Origin: Trichinella spiralis
Taxonomy: Eukaryota; Nematoda; Enoplea; Trichinellida; Trichinellidae
Assembly (NCBI GenBank): GCA_000181795.3
Contig: CM012953.1
Location: 19,225,955 to 19,289,954, forward strand
Reading direction: 5' to 3'
Length of the DNA: 64,000 bases
Shown: in pieces, positions 44,466 to 54,445 of the stretch
How positions within the stretch are numbered: the stretch's first letter is position 1
Layout of the letters: every line of letters starts with the position of its first letter
Notes under the pieces: generated by a model
What the model was told of the DNA's origin: nothing
Databases searched by the model: none
Seen by the model: only the letters and a program-made list of their open reading frames with translations
Translations under genes and position numbers: made by a program

Positions 44466-44503
44466 CTGCAGCTTGATGTGCAGTTGCAGCTTTGCTATTG
44501 CTG
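44466..44503 (-). other. Candidate 38-nt microexon (unit 15)
   Basis: On the minus strand, acceptor TTTATAG, then 38 nt ending GCTGCAG, then donor GTAAGTTA. Downstream to the next candidate exon is 392 nt containing hairpin copy 15. Unproven; splice sites only. Confidence 0.4.
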
Positions 44504-44715
44504 CTATAAACAATAGCAAAACTGTACCTGGTGATTTTTTTCCAACAATATCGCAGTGGCTTAATTTTGATTCCCGTTCACATTTGGCTTGTCAATATTT
44601 TCTTGTTTAACAAAGCTAAATGAGAGTAACAGAACTATTTAATAATTCATACTTCATATTCCGGCTTCATTTTTGTCTTCAGAGTGGATGAACAAGATGT
44701 ATTGCAGATGAGTTT

Positions 44716-44800
44716 GCAATAGACGAATGCGTGTTTTAGTGCCCGGTGATTTCCCAGAATAACCAAACTACCAGGACCTGAAACACGACTCGTCGACTGC
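44716..44800. ncRNA. Hairpin HP1, copy 16
   Basis: CGTGTTTTAG / CTGAAACACG (one G-U), outer GCAATAGACGAAT / ACTCGTCGACTGC. Last recognisable copy. Confidence 0.55.
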
Positions 44801-44940
44801 TTGATGGTTCTGGGAAAGCAATGGAAAGCGAAGTGAAGAATGGGACAAGTTACTCATTTATATAGTTTTTCATGGTCCTCTTAACCGTAGCATGTGATTG
44901 GTCAGTTAACTGACCTCTGGCTTTTGATTATACAGCTGAC

Positions 44941-45375
44941 CAAGCGAAGCGAGTTGAAATGTCCGGGTCAGTTGTTTGATGGACGCTAGCAGGCTTGCCT
45001 GGGTAAAGCAATAAAACCAATTGTTCATCTCAAGGGCTATTCAGTCCTATGGGTCGATTATGCAATTAGAACTTAAGCAATTGTTCTAATCAATTTTCGT
45101 GGTCAGCGTGACGCCCACGGGAAAGGTCACTGCAAGCTTTTACGACCGGAAAGATAATACCTGATACGCCGGCTGTTTCTAATTATCAAGCTGCTTAACG
45201 ATTCATTTTCTTTGCAATAGTAGCTTATTTTTTTGACCTACTTTCTGAAAATGAAAAAAACAAGTTACGTAACCGTCGACTGGGCTGGGAAAAATATCTA
45301 ATTGTAATTGTATTATTGTTCTTCTGATTTTTTGTGGGCAAAAAAATAAATGGTACGTAAGTAAGTAAATAGGCA
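44941..45375. other. GC-richer segment with (AAGT)n-like tail, possible SINE/LINE remnant
   Basis: Directly after the hairpin array the sequence becomes less AT-rich (for example GGTCAGCGTGACGCCCACGG) and ends near a GTAAGTAAGTAAATAG tail at about 45.36 kb. Short tandem tails of this type are common in RTE-like non-LTR elements and their SINEs. No coding remnant or Pol III box was recognised. Confidence 0.3.
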
Positions 45376-48300
45376 TGTGCTTAGTTCTATACACATGCAG
45401 CTTTGTATATATATATATAATAAGAGCAAATTTTTATTTTTTATCAAAATTGAAATATAAATAATATAATATTTAAAAATATGGCAACAATACTGTTATT
45501 TAAATGTTTCATTAAAAATCTTACTATAAGTTTCAGAAATTTTTAGTATTTTGTGTAATGTGAAATAAATTGCAAGTGTTTTGTCATGAATAACGCTGTA
45601 TTAAAAAAAACTTTTGAATTGAAATTAATCGCTTAAATTGAACATAAGAATAAGAATAATACATTGACAAATGTTTTAATAGACATTTTTGAAGCAATGA
45701 TATTTTAGATAATGAAGATGACGACAAATCTATCTGTTGAACAGACTGCATTTTAAATTTTTACATCATAGGAACTCACAATGAGTAGTTAAAAGCGAAA
45801 TGGCGTATCAGTGATTTAATTCTATTGAAGCTATTGACCATTTTTGTTTTCATACTATCTACCATCGCAATTGCCGTTATGTAGGATCAATTTGTATTTT
45901 TAAAGAAAAACTCAACAGTAAAACAGAATAATTAATAAAAAGATTGAAAAAATTGAAATCTGTTTCAGTTCAAGTTTCACCTTAAATATTTTTCAAATAT
46001 CATTAAAGAAAAGTGCCAAGTAAACAAAAAAGGAAACAATAAAATAAGAATAAAAAACACCTTGAAAATCAGTAGAGCTTTGCGTGCCAATTATAATAAG
46101 GCGTCTAGTAAAATGCAATTGTAGTAAATGCATATGAGCAACAAACTTATTTTTAAGAAAATTTCCAACTTCAACCGTTGCTCAAGAAGCTACTCGTCAA
46201 AAGTTACTTTACTGACTTTCAACGCGATTGTTTCAAAAATGCAGAAAAATGAATCGAAATGACTTTGTTTACTAAAAAAAACGTTGAAAAAGAAGCTTTC
46301 TGACATATTTTTTCATATTTTATTGGTGAACATATATTTCATGTTGAGTACAGTATCAGGTTAAGATTATTCAAATTTAGCATCTTCATTTAATATTCAG
46401 TACTATTTTATTAACTAGAATGCTTTTCAAATTCCTATTTATTATTGATGGAAAGCCTATACTCAAACTAACGGCAAAACAAACTGCTGTGATTTGATAA
46501 AAAAAGAAATTTCTGCTATTAATTTTTTAGCTTTACTATATTTACAGCATAGCAAATATTGTTAATAAACAAATAATTATTATTGTTAATTATCAATTAA
46601 TTGTAACTATTAATAGAATATAATATATTTTTGCAAATCATAGTTTTAAATTTTAATACATAAATAAAGCATACTGAAATTAGTTTTAGTATTAACACAT
46701 ACCCACTACCATAAGTAAGAATGAAAATAAATCATTTTATTGTTATTTTGCAAAAACACATTAGCATATTTTTTTTACTAATAATAATGAAAATGTTTGT
46801 TGAAAAGAAGAAAATTTAATTTCTAAGAGCTAAAAAAACTCGCATGAAAAGTGTAAAATGAATCTTTGCTCATTCATCGGTATATATACTTTTTGAGTTT
46901 AGAAACTTATTTTACATATATACATTTAGAAATATGTTAAACACTTCTGTTGCCTTGACCTGTGATGAAAATTCATATAATGCAAATCTTAGCTTTTGTA
47001 AATCACGAAATCACTTCACCTTATATAAGAAAATTGAAACGTCCATAAACTGAGATCAGATTATTGCTTATTTGAGGACTGAACAATAATGTTATTTATT
47101 TATTTTTCTTGATGAATACATTATTCCAAAATAAATTTTATTATTACTTATTTCGCATTCACAATTAAATTCTTTACATTTTTAAAATTTCTTAGAAAAA
47201 CAAAAATATTCATAAAAAACAATTCTAAAAATTGATAAAAGTTCACAAAAAATGAACCTAATTTCAGCTAATAAAAAGAAAAAAGAATTTAAAGAATAAA
47301 GTAAAAAATTTCAGATAAATTTCTATTTTCAATCATTCAGTGATACAGATATATAAATTTAATAATTAATAATTTGATTTATTTTAATCTTTGTATTAAA
47401 GATTTTATTTTTGATTATTATTAAAATTTAACTAGATTATTAGAATAAGACTAATATTTTCAAAATGACTAGAATGGAGTAGCTGAATTCAGAGAGAAGG
47501 TGTTCTCAATTAGGGTGTTTCTTCTTTGGTTTAAAGTTGTTTCAGTAAGATTCGATCTTACGTAAATAGATTTTATTCGCCTCTAAAGTCGGGATTTTAT
47601 TAGCTGATAATTTCTAATAATTCATTCGCTAATAATTTTTAATTGTGAATGGATGCAATACTAGAGGTTTCATGACTCAAAACATTTTCATTAATGTATT
47701 CACTTCAAATTTGTATCTGATGTTTGTTGTGAATCATCGTGACGTACCAAATACCACAAACATAAGCACGAAAGACGCAGCCAAACATCAATCAGTTGGA
47801 ATGCATGACAGATATGCTTATTTTTCATAATATATTACAAATACGAACAGTTTAAAATTTTCCTAAATCAGTAATATTAATTTAATTGACCCAGCAGCAG
47901 CCTCATCAAAAATAACGCTAACAGAATTATTCATAAGTAACTGTTTTACTGGTGATGTTAATATCGTTCAATATAGCGGGGACTTTTTTATTTCATATGT
48001 TTTATGTTTTTTAAATTGTATTATTCAAAATTATTAAAACTTTTGCCTAAAGAGGTTGTTCATCCATCACTGTCATTTAAAAAAGCAGTAGCATTTATTA
48101 TCGAATTAGATATGAATTTTAAAACTTTTCAGTAGAACTAAGAGAATAATGTTGCGATGTGCTTCTACTTTTTCAGTAATTATAATGCAAAATTTTATCG
48201 TTCAAGACCAATTGCTAATTCTTTGCTCGTCAAAGAAACAAGTTGAAAATTGAAGCTATTAAAGATTCGTATATTTTGAAGTTCTCAGGCGATGTTTTAA

Positions 48301-48832
48301 AGTTTGCCCACCTACGCACAACTTGCAGCCTAACAGTTCTAGCATCCAGCTGAATAACGGTTTCAGTTGAAGAAACGTATTGAATATTCAGAAATGAATA
48401 AAAACGGAGCCATTCAATTTACCAATTTTGGAGACGTTTTGTGCGCTTTGCATGATGATATGAAGACAAATAAATTGGGAAAGATGTTGGAAAATTGAGA
48501 TTTTGTTTGAAAAATCAGCGACCAGACGTTAATAAACAGTAATCTGTTCAGAAATAATAACTGCGATGACGATGGCACAGTTTGATAAACATATCAAGAG
48601 ATGAAAATGAAAGAAAGATAAATACTGCAATTTTTGTAAAGTCACATGAGAAGAAAAGTTGCATTTTCTACTGCTCTCTTTGTGTTTCATGGTGCTTTAT
48701 TTTTAATGGCTAATATTGCTGAGTTGTGTGTTGTGGAGACTGACTGTGGTATTGTGACTACTATTTATGTAGGAAGAGCGCACGGGTTAAAGTATACTAT
48801 CAGAAACAACGAACGTTGGCAATTCTCTAAGG
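45376..48832. other. Very AT-rich intergenic DNA, no gene seen
   Basis: Dense A/T runs and short chance frames only. A few richer lines at 48.25-48.85 kb have no recognisable family. Confidence 0.65.
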
Positions 48833-49513
48833 CAGTGGTTCTCAATCTTTGCTGGGCTGTGACCCACTCTCGAAAACGGTAATTTTTTGCAACCCACCTA
48901 CTTGCAATGCATACTTTAAAAAACAATAAGTTTAAAAGGCATATTAGTTTAATATTTTAAATTTTCTAATGAATACACCTAATTATAATGCATAAGTCTA
49001 TTAGTTAAATGCATAATTAGGTGTATGTGAAAAATGGACTTGTTTTCTGTTTTCACGGATAACTTCTTTGACGTCCACACTAATATGTTTGATAAAATGT
49101 AGCTTACTTCGAAATTTGCTTTTAATTCCAATTATTGTTGAAAATCCAATTTCAAACACGTACCAAGCAGTAAAACGAAGCAACATTCCTAATGCTGCGG
49201 TGGAAACAGTTGAGTATGTGCTTTCTACTGATAGCCAAAACTGTATTAATCTTTTACAACCAAAATTCATATTTAACGAACAATCTTCAGAAAAATCGAT
49301 TAATTCTCCATCTGCTTTAGCGGATATGCCGTTACCTGCAACATCTGCGTGCTGTGAGAAACCGGACAGAAATAGTGATTCTCAGGTCATCAGTAACTGA
49401 ATCACAGCCTAGTTGTTCACCCAACAATGTTGATGAGTAAAACATTCCTAACAAAAATAAAGACTACTCCCGTATTTTAATATTTTACGCGACCCACACT
49501 TTGAGAACCACTG
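48833..49513 (-). mobile_element. Short hAT transposon copy 1 (internally deleted)
   Basis: 681 bp with ends CAGTGGTTCTCAATC and CAGTGGTTCTCAAAG (read inward). It is flanked by a decayed 8-bp duplication (CTCTAAGG / TTCTAATG, six of eight matching), the hAT hallmark. It keeps only the C-terminal part of a transposase (49001-49270, minus) and some terminal DNA, so it is a deletion derivative that would depend on another copy. Confidence 0.83.
49001..49270 (-). pseudogene. hAT (ZBED/SCAND3-like) transposase C-terminal fragment
   Basis: 89 residues with STAALGMLLRFTAWYVFEIG followed by FSTIIGIKSKFRSKL, the hAT dimerisation domain of ZBED5/SCAND3-type transposases, where the usual motif is YLCE-GFS. 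It is the tail of a protein that would normally exceed 500 residues. Confidence 0.82.
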
Positions 49514-50920
49514 TTCTAATGTATTTGTAGAATATGGTCCATATGTTCCTTGTTATTAATGATTAGTCAATTTTGATGTAGGACAGGAGAGGTTGCATGA
49601 TTAGGGCCAATCTTGAAGTCACCGCAGTGATCTTTCAGAAATAGTTCGTGGATAACTGCCAAATTGACCAGCATTAAGCGTACTAGATGGAGAAAAAGCT
49701 ATTTTGAAAAAAAAGAGCTATGGAGAAAACAACACCCTTTCCAGCCATATATGATCAAGAGGCAGCTAACGTGTCTAAGTGCTCATAAACTTCGCCTAAT
49801 TCCTAAATTTTAAACCGGTCTAAATGACAATGCATTAGAACAGAGAAATAGTGGTTCCACAAACTGCCAGAACACAGTAGATATCTTCCGCTTCTTGATG
49901 AAAAGAACAAAATCTAAGGAACCGTTTTTTCTTCACCAGCTTACTGGAAACTCTAAAATAGTGTTTGCTACGGGTGGCAACATTAGGCAGTTGGCAATCA
50001 TCCCAGTCTGATGCATCTGCGTACATTTAAAGTTATACGTCATTGGCAAAAATAACTTTAACCATCCATGCATTCGTGGCTGGTAAACTGGTGCTAGCAC
50101 TAGGTGCTAGTAAAAACATTTTTGTTTTTAATGCTCTTCTTATTTTACAATGATATTGTTTCTTGTAGTATTTTTTATTGTTATCCCTTGTGCTGCCTAT
50201 TCGTATCCTGTAGTTCCTAGTATATTGTTCCTTTTGCTGCTTATTGATATCCGTGTTGTTGTTTGTTTACTTATGCTATACTTGATTTTCTTAAATGCTA
50301 AATGATACAAGAAAATCTTGATAATAAAACTCATTGCTTAACTGTGCTGTTTTGGCTGACTTATTATATTCCATCTTATATGACTTCATTGTGGTACAGT
50401 AAATTATACAATAATAAAAGAAATAGTTTTTAAAATTGCTTACTAAAAAATAAAAATGTAAAACAAATCATATGTACAGAAGAATAAACTTGAAACATAT
50501 AATCTTGAATGACCAAACTTGATGAAACAAATTAATAATGAAGAAACTTTTATATAATAAATGATTACATATAACATTATGAACATTGTAGTGGAAATGG
50601 TTTGAACAGTGAAACGTAAAATATTGCAGCAAATCACAATTAGAAATTATTAAATAAGATATAACGTAGTAGATATTATCAGCTATTAATATCCCCATTC
50701 ATGTAGGCTAATAAAAGAAATTTACATAAAATCAAATAACACACAACAACTTTGAATCAATGAATAAGACTCTAGAGCAAACGGGGGGAAATTCGTCTAG
50801 ATAGAAATCGTCCTGGTTCTAGGCAAACTGCTAAAAGTTTTGCTTAATTTTGTCAATAACAAAATTAAAGTAATAAACATAAATCAATAAATTTATATAA
50901 CATCGCCACATTTATATGTG
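49514..50920. other. Intergenic DNA, no gene seen
   Basis: AT-rich. The 63-codon minus-strand frame at 49835-50026 has no clear family. Nothing else supported. Confidence 0.6.
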
Positions 50921-51293
50921 CAACGAGCGAAACTACGGGTTCACTCGTTCGCGATCTTAATGGACTGTACATTTGTTCCTATTGAAAGGCGGGAAAGACA
51001 AATACGTTCGACAATTCAACCTCAACTGTGTTACACTGACTTTCGTCACGATAACCGTCAATCGATACTAGATCAAGTGTTGACACATGTTACTCAAAAC
51101 GTATGATAGTGAGCCTGGGATAAGAAGACAAGAAATCACTCAATATAGCACAAACAAAGCAAACACACTGAATGCAATCTTCCAAACAAAACAACAAACC
51201 CACAACTTGCTGGAAAACTCGACTCTTCACTCGTCACCACAGGACCCTACCATACTCAGTCCTGACGCGCAGGTTCTCTCACTTTGACGACAG
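50921..51293 (-). repeat. BEL/Pao LTR fragment, uninterrupted relative of the one at 13.4 kb
   Basis: Read on the minus strand it begins with AATGGGGATAC and TGTCGTCAAAGTGAGAGAAC. It runs in parallel with 13428-13692 and then 15701-15800, including CAGCAAGTTGTGGGTTTGT and GTTTCGCTCGTT. It therefore shows the empty-site version of the piggyBac target in this LTR family. Confidence 0.82.
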
Positions 51294-51439
51294 TATCCCC
51301 ATTCCTTCGTCTACAATATGCTAATACTACAAAATTACGATAAGCTTCATTTAAAATACTATTAAATATAAAAGAACAGAAATATTATACTAAAAGTTTT
51401 AAAACTTAAAATTTAAAGTTAACACAGAAAATGAAAATG

Positions 51440-51905
51440 CTCCGGACGGAACGACACTGACCTCACGAGTCAATGGCTACTTACGCCATAACGCCGGCAG
51501 CGGGCCAATCAAAGATCTGGGGAAGCGGTCATCATGCCGGGGCCGCTGACCCTGAGCTCTATATATAGGGCCATGAAGCGCGCTGCGAAGATATAGACAC
51601 CGAAGTTAGTCGAGATCCTTGCCGTATCATTTGCCATTAGTTCTCATATCGTTGCTTGTTCCTGTATATTTATTAACTTCCTGTTCGCTGCTGTCGACTG
51701 AGTATGTTCCTCTGATTGTCGCTTGTCAAATAAAGGAACATGTATTCATTGCGTTGCTTGACCCGCTTGCGTTTTCTCACTCGAACGTTTTCATGAGGGA
51801 CCATACTCGATTGTCCAAGAAGAACCTAAAGCTACAGTTAACTCTTCTCCCGCGCCTGTCAACCTAACTTGACACACCTTCGAACCTGAGAATCGCAGGC
51901 GTACA
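51440..51905 (+). repeat. LTR-like segment with TATA box and poly(A) signal
   Basis: GC-richer block with CTCTATATATAGGGC near 51.56 kb, followed about 170 bp later by TCAAATAAAGG: the promoter then poly(A) order of an LTR. The ends and duplication could not be fixed. It is followed at 51.94 kb by ATGGAAAAGGTATGT, an ATG with a consensus donor, and then by a TTTTTAG acceptor near 52.02 kb, which may be accidental. Confidence 0.5.
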
Positions 51906-52040
51906 GAACCCCCCACCGGTTCGTACATAAGCATCTAATATGGAAAAGGTATGTATTATTTAATATATCTTTATATAGTGGATTAGAATTCTTACTTTTA
52001 AGATTATTTTGTTTTTAGGTTCACACATTAAGTATACACT

Positions 52041-52485
52041 TGTAGCGGATGCAGGCTGACGCCTAACAATGAAATGAAGACAATGAAGTGGAAGAAAAAC
52101 ATGCAGCTACCGTAAACAGTGATACTTGAAAATCGGAAAAGTATTACGGTAGTACGGTTGTTGGCATCGAGCGGTGCCAGTGGATGTTGATGGAAATTTA
52201 GGGCGGAGAATCGGTGGCGGTCCTTGTTCGGAGATGCGTCTTACTGAAGAAACATGTACGACACAGTAAATCAGGCCCTCTAGGGAAAGAAATTTCAGTC
52301 GCTTTGATCTGTCTTTTGAATGCGAGAATGTTGCCCATAAAGCGCGAGCCATGAAAAAGGGGCAGTAGATCCGGCGGAAGCCAGGCAAAGCAGACCAGAC
52401 GAATCCACCCGTCAACACCGGTACGTCATCGCCTAGCGATGACCGTGATAGCAGCATTGTTGGGGCGACGAACGAGGCTGCTACA
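52041..52485 (+). repeat. Solo Gypsy LTR with CACT target duplication
   Basis: 445 bp, ends TGTAGC and GCTACA, flanked by CACT on both sides (52037-52040; 52486-52489). Same family as the LTRs at 1.9, 5.3 and 10.6 kb (CGCCTAGCGATGAC block; CTACCGTAA / TTACGGTAG at 52107-52152) but a separate subfamily. No internal sequence remains. Confidence 0.88.
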
Positions 52486-52857
52486 CACTGAATAGTAAGC
52501 GTAATTTAACTTGTAAACATACAAGCTTTCTTATTAAGAGTCTCATGATAGTACACTATTGTAGTTTTTAAATATTGCATATGCATTTTTTCAGTAAATT
52601 TTTTTACATTTAGTACATTTAGCAGAAACAGTATTTTGAAATCTCAAAACATGAATTTAACTTCCAGCAATGTTATAAAGTCTGAAATTACTTTTATGCC
52701 TTTGATCAGGCATTTTTTAGCAGTGATTCCTGAAAAATCATTTTATTATAAGTGCAACTATTTACGCTTGTTATGAATACAGACATTAACTAATATTCAT
52801 ATTTCTGGTTCTTCGATGCTTTTCTATGTCGACATTTGTATGTTGTAATTATCCGTG

Positions 52858-53938
52858 TTTTAGTAGTTAATACGCCAGCGAATATTGTGACACGCGTTCT
52901 TAAACAAAGTCCTAATGCTTCATGGACTCACTGCAGCATTCATAGAAAAGCATTGGTATCAAAAACTATCAGACGATTTAAAAAATGTTTTAAACACTGC
53001 AGTGAAAATCATCAACTTCATTAAGAGTAAACCGTTACAGTCGCGCTTATTTGAAAAACTGTCCGAAGAGATGGGAAGCTGCCACAAATCTCTTCTTTTC
53101 CATTCTGAAGTACGTTGGCTGTCAAGGGGTAAAGTGCTAACAAGACTTGTTGAACTTCGCGAAGAAGTTGCAATATTTCTGAAAGGACAAAGTGATTACT
53201 CGAAAGTATTGCGGGATGAGAAATTCATTCTTAAGCTCACTTATTTGGCAGACATTTTCAGTACATGATAAGATTCAGGGTTTTACCAAAAAACTTTATG
53301 GAAAAAAATGTTGACGGAAATTTTGTTTCGAGACATTGGCAACTTTCATCGTAGAAAAAGAAGCGACACTAGATGAGGACTTAATCTCTATGATAGTTGC
53401 ACATCTAGATTCGTTGAAAGAAAGTTTTGATTATTACTTCTGTGAAGAAATGAAATTCTGTGATAAAAATATCTGAATTGTGAATCCGTTTTAGAGTAAT
53501 GTTGTGGCTGCTGGCATATCCACGGAGGCAGACGAAGAATTAATCGATTTTTTTGAAGATTGTTCGTTAAATATGAATTTTGGTTGTAAGAGATTAATAC
53601 AGTTTTGACTATCAGTTGAAAACACATCCAACTCTTTCCACCGCAGCATTACAAGTGCTGCTTCCTTTCACTACTTCCTACATGTGCGAAATTGGATTTT
53701 CAGCAATGATTGGAATGAAAACCAAATTTCGAAATAAGCTACAATTATCCAACATCTTGCGTCTAAAACTAACACATGTTAGTGTGGACGTCGAAGAAGT
53801 CATCAGTCAAACAGAAAACGCCCATTCTTCGCATACACCGCATTATGCATTTCACTAATAAACATAATTAGATGTATTCATTAAAAACTTACGGTTTTCC
53901 AAAGTGGGTCGCAGCCCAGAAAAGTTTGAGAACCACTG
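52858..53938 (+). mobile_element. hAT (ZBED/SCAND3-like) transposon copy 2, 5'-truncated
   Basis: The right terminus GTGGGTCGCAGCCC...TTTGAGAACCACTG matches the ends of copy 1. No left terminus was found up to the solo LTR. It carries a transposase remnant: 52915-53268 with VLNTAVKIINFIKSKPLQSR and HSEVRWLSRGKVLTRLVELR, and 53616-53858 with STAALQVLLPFTTSYMCEIG followed by FSAMIGMKTKFRNKL. The pieces lie in different frames with stops between them, so it is non-functional. The N-terminal BED finger is missing. Confidence 0.85.
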
Positions 53939-53975
53939 CTCTAGGGCATTGCGGGTGCACCGTCAGTGCATACAC

Positions 53976-54130
53976 CAGTGGTTCTCAACCAGGGGGCACG
54001 TCCCCCTGGGGGGGGGGAGCATGAGAAGTTAGAATTTCTCAGTGTTATGTCGGTGATCTGTCCGCGCATGCCACCCGTTGATCTGTCTCTGACTACTCGT
54101 TTGCACTACTACTATTTTAAGTGAATAAAG
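53976..54130 (+). mobile_element. hAT-type MITE fragment
   Basis: Begins CAGTGGTTCTCAACCAGGGG, followed by a G run and GAGAAGTTAGAATTTCTCAG. The same beginning occurs at 62051. No right end is present nearby, so it is a fragment. Confidence 0.65.
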
Positions 54131-54320
54131 CTACATTATACGTCATAATGTATAATTATTTGAAAACCTTTTTCGCACAAAATTTTGCATTATTAATATA
54201 ATTCTTTCATCTGTGCAACATATTTGCCAAAAATAATTTCGCGTAGTTCAGTATGCATGTGAGCTTGCAAATTATCTAAAAACATAAAGCTTAAGAGAAC
54301 ATTAAAATCATTGTAGAGAT

Positions 54321-54326
54321 TTTATT
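54321..54326 (-). promoter_or_regulatory. Poly(A) signal of the RASSF gene
   Basis: AATAAA on the minus strand, 120 nt downstream of the stop codon. Confidence 0.55.
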
Positions 54327-54445
54327 TTTAAAAACTGCCATTTAAAACTGAATACATAAAACGCAGAAAATGTTGAGCATTTAATATATTGAAATTACTT
54401 AAAATGTAAGTAGAGTCAAATAAAAGTAAAAACTGGGATGCATAT

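Larger units (their letters stand above)
38300..44940. repeat. Tandem array of about 15 diverged hairpin units
   Basis: A repeated unit of 310-510 bp in head-to-tail order. Each has (i) hairpin HP1, about 85 nt, (ii) a following GAAAGCAATG-type segment, (iii) a GGTGAGTTAACTTACC-like near-palindrome in many units, (iv) a GCAGCTGC-rich 38-nt segment, and (v) a second short hairpin with the CGGTGATTTT / AAAATCACCG pairing. HP1 starts near 38572, 38911, 39391, 39900, 40321, 40754, 41166, (41567, weak), 41879, 42282, 42662, 43015, 43414, 43845, 44271 and 44716. Stem bases covary between copies. Units at the right end (43.4-44.8 kb) are most alike and those at the left most decayed. An extra partial HP1 core follows at 41998-42053. 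No open reading frame spans the array. Possible nature: clustered hairpin RNA genes, or a structured satellite. Confidence 0.88.

Noticed and set aside
38300-44940. CRISPR-like array
   Set aside because: Spacing of 310-510 bp, diverged repeats and a eukaryotic setting exclude CRISPR. Units, not spacers, are repeated.
48646-48882. 78-codon frame as a small secreted protein
   Set aside because: It runs into the terminal repeat of hAT copy 1 and has no family match.
48976-49026. Inverted repeat around ACACCTAATTA as a separate hairpin gene
   Set aside because: It lies inside hAT copy 1 and a similar stretch follows the coding end of copy 2, so it is subterminal transposon sequence.
49835-50026. 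Minus-strand frame beginning MYADASDWDD as an RNase H remnant
   Set aside because: Only the DASD word resembles RNase H. The rest does not, and no retroelement part adjoins.
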